A stretch of 64,000 bases of DNA. Source: Bursaphelenchus xylophilus. Its lineage: Eukaryota > Nematoda > Chromadorea > Rhabditida > Aphelenchoididae. Where the stretch lies: positions 7,812,001 through 7,876,000 of the forward strand of contig CAJFCV020000006.1 of assembly GCA_904066235.2 (NCBI GenBank), in the 5' to 3' direction. Shown one piece after another: positions 11,095 through 23,000 of this stretch. Position 1 is the first letter of the stretch, and each line of letters opens with the position of its first letter. The notes under the pieces are model-generated. The model did no database searches, was not told where the DNA came from, and was given only the letters and a program-made list of their open reading frames with translations. A program made the position numbers and the translations under genes.

Positions 11095-11365
11095 ACATAT
11101 GTGAAAACATCTGCGGTTTTTCAGAAACACTTTTTACAGCCGATTTTTTAAGCAGCCGAACTGTTAGTTTGCTATGTTACAAATCCGAAATAGCCACAAC
11201 CAGTTATTTCGAATTCTACGAGTTTGAAAACATTAGTATTCACCATTTCATGAATGTCTGTGTCCATTACTGTTTGACGGAGGATTACTGTAGCAGAAAT
11301 AAATTGTAAAAATAATTAGTCTATGTCACGGCCTAAATTCACTGACTCAGAGATCGTGCTTTAAA
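11095..11365. repeat. Diverged relic of the foldback-element family
   Basis: This stretch resembles the inner part of the right arm of the large foldback element (about 14380-14740) in the same orientation. Shared, with substitutions and gaps, are GTTTTTCAGAAAC, CCGATTTT, GCAGCCGAAC, the CTACGAGT(T/G)(T/C)GAAAACAT block, GGATTACTGTA, AAATTGTAAAAATAA, CTATGTCACGGCCTAA and CACTGACTCAGA. It looks like an older partial copy of the same family about 0.5 kb from the intact one. Confidence 0.6.
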
Positions 11366-11504
11366 GAAGGACCCATGCTTTGATCAACTCCTTCTCTTTT
11401 GCTGATCATGCCACCGAGCCTCACGAGAGCGTCCTCGGACCTTTTCTATTCTCTGCCTTCTATGTATACCAAAGATCTTCCCGCGTTGTTCAACTGAAAT
11501 TATA

Positions 11505-11555
11505 CATGGCTAGTGGGCCGTGATTTTCGGCCCGGCCGAGCCCCGGAGCCATGTC
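11505..11555. repeat. GC-rich hAT-like relic
   Basis: A short block of GGGCC/GGCCCGGCCGAG-type sequence in AT-rich surroundings, resembling the interior of the composite hAT-like element at 10349-10960. No termini are recognisable. A similar relic occurs near 52963-53060. Confidence 0.35.
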
Positions 11556-13331
11556 TAACTGCAATGCTTGTGCCCAATACTATAATAGTACCAATAAATA
11601 AAAAAACAAACAAAAATTGAATGTGCAAATCCACTTTTTTTCCCGATGCACAGTCCTTACTTGTTAGAGCCGACGAACCCGATGCCAAACTGATCCTTGT
11701 CCCAATTTGTTGAATTTTGTCGTGAAGAAGATGATCTTGGAAGAGAACATAAAAATGAATTCCACCTGAAGCCCTCCATACTTCATCGAAACCATCAAAG
11801 TTCATTGGCACACCAATCTACTAAGAGCAATCCATGTTGTCTAGCGATTTTTTTTGGTTTTTTTGGACAACAAGCACATTGGGTTGCAACTACAGGGTGT
11901 TCCAAGAATTAAAAAAAAAAACTATTCGTTAATAACTTTGTGCTCGGTGGTACAATCCGAAAAATTTTTCTAGCATTTTGCAGAAAAGCCTTGGAGTTTT
12001 TAAAATCAAAAAAATTTTTCTTGTTTTATCGGCGGAGACTTCCGTAATCCGCCTTGAATTCGGTAGAGTGCGTTTTTCACAAACCAGGCTAAAACTTGGT
12101 TCACTTTTTTGATGTCTCCGCCGAATGACAAAAATTTGAAATAAATGTCATATTGTATCTTCTGAATCTTTTCCCGCCCATTTTCTTCACACATACACAG
12201 CATTCCGAACTTTTTTCGTCGCCGATCGGTGTCCAAAAAAATGAAAAATTAAAAAGTGCACATTACATTTTCATGTGTGTAAGGGTAGCCAGAAGAGATA
12301 CCGGCAAAAACAAAAACTCTTTATGTAGAGTAATCAATTTCCTTTCAGAGTACGTAAGTTTTGTCTTCAGGTTGTCCGCTACCTTTGAGAAAATCGTCAC
12401 TAAAAAAATGGAAATTTCGATTTTGAATGCCAAAAAAATGTACTTTCTTGGGGCCGCCAAAAAAGATGTTGGAGTCTATCGTAAAGAGAATTTCAAGGGC
12501 TACAACATATTAAACTTTCAAGATTTTTGTGGGGGTTTGAGTCAAGTTAGAGTGAAAAAACCCCTGATTTTGCACTTTTTCTTGTTTTGTTTGCACTTTC
12601 AGTGCAAAAATAAAAAACCATCCGTGGGCGATGGAATCTGTGTGTCATGTCGGATATGCATGCCAAATTTGAAGCTTCGCCGACGCTCCGGAGTCGCTGA
12701 ATATCCGTTTAAATACGAAACCTTAGAGTACTATTTCTGTCGTTTGAAATCGCTTTATGTGCTCCAAGATACCTTTCGTTCAAAAGTGTACTGTCTATAT
12801 ACAGTGTATAACAACTTCTTATCATTTACTCACGATATATTTTTTTCATTTCGAAAATTTAATTTGGCAGATAATCCTTCACAGAGCCAATTTTTTGTTG
12901 CAACAACCAATTAAAACACGATTTCTGAGTGAGTGTAGCAGCCCTTGACATAGAAAAATTCGATCTCGGGTTTTTAGCTTCAATGTAACCGTACCCGTCC
13001 TAAAAAGCTTGTGGCGAAACATTTTTGCCCATTTCGGCCGTTAACACAGTTATTTTTACAATTTATTAGTTATACAGTAATCCCCCATAAATCTGTAACG
13101 AACTCACAGAAATTCATGGAATTGTGAGTACTTATGTTTTCGCACTCGTAGATTTCAAAAAAAGTGGTTTTGACTCATTCGGATTACTGTAACATACCAA
13201 ACTGCTGGTTCGGCCGCATAAAATCGGCCATAAAAAGTTTGTTTCTGAAAACCCGCAGCTGAATTTTACATATGTTAATCAGCATAAAATTCTGATATAT
13301 AAACGTTAAAAAAAGTGCAAAAAGTGGTGCG

Positions 13332-13405
13332 GCATTTTTCATGGTGTAGTGGTTTTTGGTCAGAACTAGTAATCTGACGTCCCGGGTTCGAATCCGCCTG
13401 GATGC
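13332..13405 (+). tRNA. tRNA-like sequence (left arm of the foldback element)
   Basis: A 74-nt segment with an acceptor-like pairing (GCATTT with GGATGC, two G-U pairs), an A-box TGGTGTAGTGG that fits the pol III consensus, a GTCAGA/TCTGAC anticodon-like stem, and a B-box GGTTCGAATCC. The anticodon loop would be 8 nt and the T stem does not pair well, so it is probably a tRNA-derived or pseudo-tRNA sequence, not a working tRNA. It occurs again, inverted, in the other arm. Confidence 0.4.
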
Positions 13406-14235
13406 AAATACCACAAATTAGACGCAAATTACCTTTAATGTAGTCTTGAGGTCTGTATGAGGGAGACTGAGTAATTTTAGACCTACATGATATCTCTATT
13501 TAAGGTAAAAATGGATTTTATATAATTTTTGGAAGATGAACACGTGAAAAATAAAACGTCTTCAAATCGTTTGAAATTGATAACAGATATTCTAGGGATA
13601 ATTATAAGGAACTTTTCTGTTGGCTTTTTTTGATAGGTTACTGTGTCATGGATTACTGTAACATAAAATCCCAATTTAATTTTTCATATACCACAGAGCG
13701 CAGAGGCATCGGACTAGCACTTTTATCATAGGAATGGTTGAGAACGAGTTGGTTGGCACACTAAAATTTTTTCATGGCCGTAGGATTCGAAAGACCTGAG
13801 AAAGATCTGGCAATTTCACCAATCGACGATGATACGAATACACACTGGAAAAGAGATGGAATTTTATTTTAAATATGTTTCATCCATGATTTCAACCGTT
13901 CAAAGAAGCTAACCAAAAAAAATCAAAATTTCATAGAAGAATTTAGAAGAAAACAACAGTTAAGAAAAAAAAGTTTTATGTTACAGTAATCCACGATACA
14001 GTAACCTATCAAAAAAATCTAACAGAAAAGTTTCTTATAATTATTCCTAGAATCTGTGTTGTTAATTTCAAACGTTTTGAAGACGTTTTATTTTTCACGT
14101 ATTCATCTTCTAAAATTATATAAAATCCATTTTTACCTTAAATAGAGATATCATGTAGGTCTAAAATTACTCAGTCTCCCTCATACAGACCTCAAGACTA
14201 CATTAAAGGTAATTTGCGTCTAATTTGTGGTATTT

Positions 14236-14309
14236 GCATCCAGGCGGATTCGAACCCGGGACGTCAGATTACTAGTTCTGCCCAAAAACCACTACACCAT
14301 GAAAAATGC
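14236..14309 (-). tRNA. tRNA-like sequence (right arm of the foldback element)
   Basis: Inverted counterpart of the 74-nt tRNA-like segment at 13332-13405, with the same A-box, B-box and ends and one substitution visible in the anticodon-arm region (GGGCAGAAC for GGTCAGAAC). The same reservations about function apply. Confidence 0.4.
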
Positions 14310-15705
14310 CGCACCACTTTTTGCACTTTTTTTTAACGTTTATATATCAGAATTTTATGCTGATTAACATATGTAAAATTCAGCTGCGGGTTTTCAGAAA
14401 CAAACTTTTTATGGCCGATTTTATGCGGCCGAACCAGCAGTTTGGTATGTTACAGTAATCCGAATGAGTCAAAACCACTTTTTTTGAAATCTACGAGTGC
14501 GAAAACATAAGTACTCACAATTCCATGAATTTCTGTGAGTTCGTTACAGATTTATGGGGGATTACTGTATAACTAATAAATTGTAAAAATAACTGTGTCA
14601 ACGGCCGAAATGGGCAAAAATGTTTTGCCACAAGCTTTTTAGGACGGGTACGGTTACATTGAAGCAAAATACCCGAGATCGAATTTTTCTATGTCACGGC
14701 CTAACTGGCGGCTGCTTCACTGACTCAGAAATCGTGTTTTAAATTAACCGCCAAGCTGAGTTAGACTTTTGCAATTAAGTCGTTATGCAGTTGTTATACA
14801 CTGTATACAGGCAATATATTTTTGATCAAAAGGGATCTTGGAGCACATAAAGCGATTTCAAACGACAGAAATAGTACTCTAAGGTTTCGTATTTAAACGG
14901 ATATTCAGCGACTCCGGAGCGTCGGCGAAGCTTCAAATTTGGCATGAATATCCGACATGACACACAGATTCCATCGCCCACGGATGGTTTTTTATTTTTG
15001 CACTAAGAGTGCAAACAAATCGAGAAAAAGTGCAAAATCAGGGGTTTTTTCACTCTAACTTGGCTTAAACCCCCACAAAAATCTTGAAATTTTAATATGT
15101 TGTAGCCCTTGAAATTCTCTTTACGATAGACTCCAACATCTTTTTTGGCGGCCCCAAGAAAGTACATTTTTTTGGCATTCAAAATCGAAATTTCCATTTT
15201 TTTAGTGACGATTTTCTCAAAGGTAGCGGACAACCTGAAGACAAAACTTACGTACTCTGAAAGGAAATTGATTACTCTACATAAAGAGTTTTTGTTTTTG
15301 CCGGTATCTCTTCTGGCTACCCTTACACACATGAAAATGTAATGTGCACTTTTTAATTTTTCATTTTTTTGGACACCGATCGGCGACGAAAAAAGTTCGG
15401 AATGCTGTGTACATACAACAATTTACAGCCTCATTTGTGAAAAAAAAAACACTCCGCCGAATTCAAGGAGGATTACCGAAGTCTCCGTCGATAAAAGAAA
15501 AAAAAAATTTTTTGATTCTAAAAACTCAAAGGTTTTCCTGTAAAATGCAAAAAAAAATTCGGATTGGACCACCGAGCACAAAGTTATTAAAGAATAGTTT
15601 TTTCCATAATTCTTGGAACACCCTGTAGTTGTAGCGGGGAATCGTGTACATCTATGGTTTACCGGTCGGGTCAACGACATTTCGGGTCAACGATACCGTT
15701 TAATA

Positions 15706-17000
15706 CAGGGTGACAAATAAAAAATGCAACTTTTTTTCATGGGTCCTGCCGCGAAAACTTTTAGGTTTAGGAAAATATTGTTCATACCATTAAATTCTCC
15801 GTGTTTTTTTGTCCTAGTCTCTCAATTTTCATACCCATATCGGTTGATTAACATGTTTGTTTCGAGTCTCAAACAGAGGGACCCCGATTTTAAACCTGTC
15901 ACGGAAAGAAAAAGGACAGTAAAAGATTGCTAAATTGGTCGGTGTAGAAAAACCTGCCATACGAAAAGCCATCAAACGACTCAACGAGCTTGGCCATGGT
16001 GGTAAGTGCCCAGGAATTAGAAGGAAGCGCACCTTGAAGACTTCTGCCAACCTTGAGATCATCAGAAAGCGAGTGAAGCAAAATCTGATGGTGTCCATGA
16101 AGAAAATTGCCCGGGAGACCGGCATCAAGGGAACAACGGATCGACGAATGGTGATCAATGTACCGTAGAGCGAGTCTTACAAGCTCCAAAAAGCTTAGCG
16201 CCTCACGAAACACTACAAGCAAGTATGGCTCAAAAAATGTCGAAAACTCAACCGTCGCGCCGCAGCTCAGCGATGAGAGAAGGTCCTGTTCGCGGATGAA
16301 AAATATTTCAACATCGAGCAGGCCTACAACCACCAGAATTGCAGGAGTTGGACTGTTGAGAGTCAAAAACCATCCGCCATTTTTGAACCCAGTAAAAATC
16401 CGACCTCTCATGGCCTGGGGCCAAGTCTTGCGCCAACGGCGTGATATCCTTGGTTTTCCTTGGTTTTCTTGGATAAAGGGGTCAGAACCAAACCGATAAG
16501 TCTACCAGCGACATTTTGTACACCATCGTGATTCCGTGGGCTCAGTAGCACTTTGGCGGTTCAAAAAAGACACCGTATCAGGATTCCGCCATCATCCATA
16601 AAGCAAAAAAGACGCAAGGCCAGGAAAGGACCTGTTTTCCCGATTTTATGTGGTCTGCGAAATGGCCGTCTACTCGCTGGATCTGAATCCGGTGGACTAT
16701 GTTTTTTGTTTAGTAAAAAGCCAGGACCTCTAGTTCACGCCAAAAAAGTTGGGAGCCGCTAATTGATCGCTGCGGTAAGAACGGAACCGATTTTCCCAAA
16801 AACAGCTTTGGCGAATCGCCCAAAATTTAAAGTCACGTTTTGAGCTCTATCTCGGGGCCAAGAACAGCCACCTTAAAACTGGCCGACATACTATTAACAA
16901 TGCTCTATGTTACTGATATTCACCGTTACTTTGGTTAAGTTTGGTCTTTTAGACAAAATATGGCCATAAATATGAGTTGCATTTTTTCTTTGTCACCCTG
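15706..17000 (+). mobile_element. Decayed Tc1/mariner-family transposon
   Basis: A 1295-bp element with terminal inverted repeats beginning CAGGGTGACAAA and ending TTTGTCACCCTG, extended inside by AAAAATGCAAC / GTTGCATTTTTT, and flanked by the TA duplication (15704-15705 and 17001-17002). The interior carries a recognisable but broken Tc1-like transposase. Length and termini are typical of the superfamily. It is inactive as it stands, because the reading frame is interrupted many times. Confidence 0.85.
15918..16880 (+). pseudogene. Tc1/IS630-type transposase pseudogene
   Basis: Conceptual translation shows a helix-turn-helix region (VEKPAIRKAIKRLNELGHGG), then GIRRKRTLKTSANLEIIRKR and MVSMKKIARETGIKGTTDRR, then in shifted frames remnants of the catalytic half (LFADEKYFN, AYNHQN, LMAWG, and SLDLNPVDY, the Tc1-like YSPDLNP motif with Y changed to L-context). 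Several frameshifts and stops separate these pieces, for instance after MVINVP and after the FADEKYFN region. There is no intact frame, so it cannot supply transposase. Confidence 0.8.
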
Positions 17001-20000
17001 TATTTTCGCTTCGGGACTGGCAAAAAAAAATTTTTTGGTGAATTTGAAAAATTTTTGAAATGTTTTCGCTTCGGGACTAGGGAGAAAGAATTTTTTGGAG
17101 AATTTGAACAAAGTTTTGAAAAATGTGAGTTGTAAAACTTCCGTATATGTAGTTTTGATTTTTTTGTAAAAAATTCTTACCCAAAATATTACAACAATTT
17201 GGTGATGGGCAGAGTTTTGTCTCACTACTAAATAATACTCGCTTTCTGCTAGCCTCCAATAAAAGAGAATTGTTTGCTTTGGAATGAATAATTTCCGAAG
17301 TGAAAACGCTCAATTCGAAGAGAGTTCCCCGATTCGGATTCTAATCAAATCTAATTTCTAACTTTATATTTATGAATCGCCCATAATAAGATGACATATT
17401 CCACCCATTCCTCGTCCTTCTGCATTTGTAATGGAAACCAGGTAAATCTTTAAAAAGTAATTGTTTAAAAAGTTTTAGGTGTTGTTAACAACTTTTGTGC
17501 ATTTGGTTATCCACGCAGTGGTTTTGACCTTAATCGCCATGTCTTCGAACACCTTCTCCTTCTACTCGGTACCTTTTATAATTGGAATTGTAACCTGGTC
17601 AGTAGTGTTGTTATATGGGCAATACCCTTACAAAGTTTTCTCTTTTCTCTTTCTTGTCAGTAATGTGAGTCGAGCTGTTTTTTGTTGCATTCTTTTCAGT
17701 TATTGTTGACATTTATTCTTCTTGGATATACAACGATTACTCTGGCGATTGCGATAATGTCGGAACCAATCAAGGATATCATTTCTTCGGCCATTACGTT
17801 GGGTATAATGGAAGTTGCATTAATTTTAGAGATGGGTTTAACAGTCTACACCTTCAAAAAGATGACATCTTATTACATCAGACTAAATTAACATATATCA
17901 GATTGCAACAGAGGGCAGACAATCTCGTACCCGACATTACACTTCTAATTGTAAATACTGCTGAAAGAGCCTTTAATTTTGCTTTACAATTCCGCAGATG
18001 TTATAGAAAGCTCTACATTATTGCCAATGAGTTAATCCGGTTTTTTGTGCATATTCCTCTTGCGTTTAATTGCGGATTGCTATTTTTTTCTTTCGAAGAA
18101 AACTTGCTCAGTTTTAAAAATACAGTAGAGTGGTTAGAATATGCAAAAAGCTGCTCATTTCTAAAACAAAATTTGCACTAACAGGAGAGGCACTCCAAGT
18201 GTGATGCTCATAGAAACTTCGCACAAACTTACATTAGACTTTTTTTTTCATTTTTTAAGTCAAAAGTTGTATAAAACTAGTCCCGAGCCATATATGGGCA
18301 AAAAGTGTTTTTATCTGTGACCGCTCTCCGCGTTTCACGTGTTCTGTCGGCCGCAAAGACGGTTGAATATATCGACTGCGCCTGCAAAGCGCGAGCTAAC
18401 ATTTTCAGAAATTGAAATTGGCCTATGCCTAAAATGTGTGAAAAAGTGAAAGAAAATCTGAGCGTCTCAGGAATGAGCTCATTTTTAAAATTAGGCAGGT
18501 TTTTTAAAGGAAAATAAAAAATAGATATCACCTCACTTATTTGCAAATTCAAATACATCTACTTAGGAAAAATGATGTCATTTTCTCTAAAGTATACAAT
18601 GTCAACAATACTACTATATTTTATTTACTCTGAAAACTATAGCTGAATACTTGATTTTTATTTTATTTTCTAAAAGAATAAAACTGAATACGAAAAATAA
18701 TTAAATCAATTAATTTTAGCGTGAATTAAATTAGCATAATTGACGTCTTTAATTCTAATAATCCTAATTTTGCTCCCACTTATCTCGCTGAAATGATAAA
18801 ATATGTGATCAAAACATTTCGAAGGTAATTGAGAGGCGATTCTGGAAGACCGGAAGGAATTCTGAAGCCGGGAACTCTCTTATCCGCTTTGCTTTTTTAC
18901 AGAGACGGAAAGCCCTGAGGACAGGAGTCGGCGGAATTCGCCCGGGAAGACGGCGGATCGATACGACGGACGCAGTGAGGAAAGCCGCCTCAGGGCTTTA
19001 GGTCCAACGCACGCACTCATCGGCCCTCAAGGGATGCCATACTCTCTGCGGCCCTCTTTCGTCGTCTCCATGTTTGGCGGCATGCACAGAGAGCGCGAAT
19101 GCACGGCCGGCCGAGCGGCCGAAAGCAGATTTCCGAAAAAGAGAGAGGCCATTCGAGGACGGCATCCCGGGACCCTAGCCTCTTTCCGCACGCTCTTTCG
19201 GCTGCGTGGGAATTCGGCGCTCATTTTGTCATAAACCTTTTCCCGGAGCCGCGCACCGATCCCCCTGAGGCCACGGGAAACTTGTTATTGGCTTTTGGGA
19301 AAAGGTTTTAAACGTAGACTAGCGGTGTTATAGAGAATATTCAGGGGGGATTGGACGAAAACAAGGAAGGGGAGGTCAAGAAAAGGTCGGGTTCGGAGAG
19401 TTGGTTCCACTGAAGGGAGTATTTCGGTTCGTATTAATCCTGCATAGTTTTTACATACGTCTGGACTTATCTTGTTGATGTAACTTACACTCAGGATCAG
19501 GCTGAGATATGTTTACCCGGCTTTTTTCTGCCGGATTATCTTTATTCGCATTTTGATTACTTTTTTTCTAACCTGCAAAATCTGTGGAGAAACCCTTGAG
19601 CGGGTACTCTTGTCACGAATGCGTAGTAATGTAATTTAATTATGAGTCCGAAGAAGTAACTTTTTTCACATCTCCTTGCCGATGACAAAACAAGATGACT
19701 TTTTCGGACTTGTTTTGATGCGGAGTTCTTGTTTATTGACATTCCCTCCAGTTTCTGGTATTCGGACTACTTTTGTTCACTAATTCCTTAACGTTTTCTG
19801 GACCAGCTGATATTCTTGTGCCTCGCCTTGCCCCCTGGTCTATATTGTTCTTGGCTATTCTAATTATTTTTTTCTTTAAATCCTTTCTCTCCGCGTTTTG
19901 TGTCCTCCGGGCATAAAATAAAGGGCAGAATGCCTTGGACTATATTTTACAGTTGTTTTTGACCTCTCGAATCCTTGAAATCTAATTCAAAATTTATGGG

Positions 20001-23000
20001 TTTTATGATTCCGGATTCAATTTCAGGGAATTATTTGCACTTACATTAAACGGAATGTCCGGACATTTATGGCCATTGTTTGGGCCTTAATTTAGGGCCA
20101 CAATTTGTTTGGCCGAGTTTCATTAGGGCCCAGCGGGTCTGTGATAAAAATTTATGGGATTCGGAAAGGTGGATTGGGGGTAACGGCTTCTGGCTCGCGC
20201 TTACTGCAATATCTGACACATACTTTATGGATTTACGAACCACGCTAATCACGACCATCGTAGTCTTTTGACGCGTCAGAAATAAAAGGTCACGTTAATA
20301 TTGTAATTGCATTTGTGGGAGAGGCCACTACATATATATTTTATACAAGTTTTTGTATTTGTGGATGTAAACATACCGTCTAATCTCTATGTTTGTATCT
20401 TTTCAAGTTCCCCTTATTTCAATAATAATTAACTTGCGCGGATCCCTTAAAGTTCTGAGTGACCTTTAGGCATCTTTTTTGCGTAACTTTTAAAGGTATT
20501 ATTCACGTGGCAAAATATTGCTTGTTTCTTAAATAATGTAAGAGGAGCACTATAAAATTGTCTAGAATCTTTGAACGCGCCTGGAATTTAAAATATCTGG
20601 CTTTGTCACCGTATTTTCTATTCAAAATATTTTTGTTGATTAGACGGTTCTTGGAAAGGCTAAACAAAATAAAGTTAGCCTTTGTCCTGGGATTACTTCA
20701 CTCTCTTTAGCCGTATTAAAATTTGATGGGTGGGTTGGTTATCGTCTACACAGGTCATATTTTATTAAAATATTCAAATTGACGTATTTTTGGCCATTTC
20801 CCTGCCCAGAAGGGATTTGTTTCAAATCTTTTGAACATTTTTGCACGACGAGTTTTGTCTTGGGCTTTTCTGGAGGCAATTTAATTCCTAGTGCCGAGGA
20901 GGAGAGTCAAGAAGAGCGTCTCCTTCGCAGCCATCCCTCTCACGTAGCCCTGAGGTCGAGTCTCTTTGAAAACGCCATTTAGCTGTGACGTGATGACCTG
21001 CCAGTCGGGAGGGGCCTTGGCCTTTGGCCATAGCCATTACCCAATATGGGGCTGTCATCGACAAGTCGAGAGCTGTTAATACAACTTCTTTCTTTCCTTA
21101 TATTATACATTTACTTTCGCGGATGTGTTCGTCTCGAGAATATTCCGCGCTCTCGGCTTTCGCCGAGGATTTATAGGGTTTGTTGTAGTAATGCGGACCT
21201 CTTGACGCAGTATTTTTCATAATTCTGACAATAAAGCTCCTCAATTTATGTCTTCATTGTTTTTGGAAATAATTTTAATGGTCTCCGAGATTTTGTTTTG
21301 CAGCATTTACAACTTTTTGAATAGTTTTTTGTTCGTAGTCTTATCCCAAATTGAACGGTTGATTAATCTATCAACGCCTTCCATCCCAACTTCTTAGAAG
21401 CAATCTTTTAGCCACGAGTCGTTTTTCCGGCACAAATTGAATAATTAAGTAGCTGGACCGATATCTTTGTGCCAACTTCTTCATGAATATTAGAGCTGGG
21501 AGCACAGGCCCGGTATTATAATATACAGATCCCCTCCCAGTTCATTTGCACTTTTTCTTTGCCCTCCCGCTTCATCGCCTCCGAAACTCCCTGAGATTAT
21601 GTAGTATCTCCCTCAAGAGGGTTTGCGCCTCCGGCTCTGCCCTGCGAAAACAAGGCCATTGTTTTACGGGGCGCCGGTGGATATGTCATTGTTGTGTTGG
21701 AGAGGGAAGGATATCCAGAAACGGATGTTTCTATAACGGAAACGAGGCCGAGGATTGTGCAATTTGAAGTTTGGTTGGTTCTTGATCCCGTTTCTCGTAT
21801 GAATGGACGTCAACCATGCCTCCTCTATAAACTCTGTAATCCATACGTTCTGTCAACATCGAGTGCCTGACACCTCCTTTCCTGGATAAACACGTTTTTC
21901 GGGTTTCTTCTACTTAGTTTTGGATTGAATTAGAATTCAACGTCTTGTTTTTGCAGGGTTCTTTCTTGTTATTGTTCCCTGTTTTATTGTAATTAAATTG
22001 GAAGCCAGCTTGATATCAACCGCCATCTGAATGGAGAAGAATGATACCGGATGCGGCAGCTATGATGCCGGATTTAACTCATCTCAGCGCCGAAGAAAGG
22101 GCCATAATCGAGGAAGTCTTTCAACGACAGCGCGCCGAAGAGGAAAAGGAGCAAGAAATTGCGCAGTAAGTGACTACAACCACTGTTTACGGCTAGACAT
22201 TCCTCAGTAAAATAGTCGTAAACAGTAAAATTACTGTAAAAAACAATTGTTTTCTTCAGGAAAGCCGATAAAGAACTCGAGGACATCGAGAGGCTGATTA
22301 ATGAGAGGAAAGAGAATGCTCAAAAACTGGTCGGAACTCAGAGCGATGCCATCTGCCAGATCTGTCAGAAGACCAAATTCGCTGATGGAATTGGCCACAA
22401 ATGCTTCTATTGTCAACTACGATCGTGTGCGAGATGTGGGGGCAAAACTACGAGTAAAAATAAGGTCAGTAGAGATGAGCCGTCCCCTTTCTATTGAGCT
22501 CTCAAATAAATATAAATTGAATATGATTTTAGAGTATTTGGGCATGCTCGACTTGCCAAAAAAGGCAGCAGATCTTGGCCAAGACAGGGAAATGGTTCCA
22601 ATCAAATCAACCGTAAGATTTTAATTAGCGATTACTAAATAATTATCACTGTTTTGATGCCTAATCAGCCAATATGACTTTAGTGAGGGGCAAGGTGAAG
22701 ACATATCTGATAGTCAAAGTTACGATGATCCGACTGGTGGAATGTCTCAAACTATTAATGGAGATGGTTCCAAATTAAACGGCACTCAGCCAGAAGGCAA
22801 TGGTGACCTACCACGACAGCCATCGACAGAAGTAAGTAAATATTTGATGCTTTAACGGGCAATTGTAATGTAATCCTATTCTTCTTGATGTTTGTCAGAA
22901 ACATAAACCCCAATGTTGAAAGAGATACCGCATTACATGTAAGGACCAGATTTACTCTGTTTTTAGTAGATTTGTGGAAGTCACGGGTCATTGGTCATTT

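Larger units (their letters stand above)
11893..15625. mobile_element. 3.7-kb TA-flanked palindromic foldback element
   Basis: Two long arms in inverted orientation (about 11893-13671 and 13974-15625) surround a roughly 300-bp unique centre. The ends read CAGGGTGTTCCAAGAATT and its complement, each bordered by TA (11891-11892 and 15626-15627), the insertion signature of Tc1/mariner-type transposases. The arms are highly similar: 12263-12460 and 15145-15342 encode an identical 65-residue conceptual translation on opposite strands. They differ by small indels, including a different tract near the outer ends. Each arm carries one tRNA-like sequence. Open frames within the arms (for example 12153-12914) have low-complexity Phe/Lys-rich translations and no transposase motifs, so the element is taken as non-autonomous. 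It lies 80 bp from a decayed Tc1/mariner element with different terminal sequence. Confidence 0.8.
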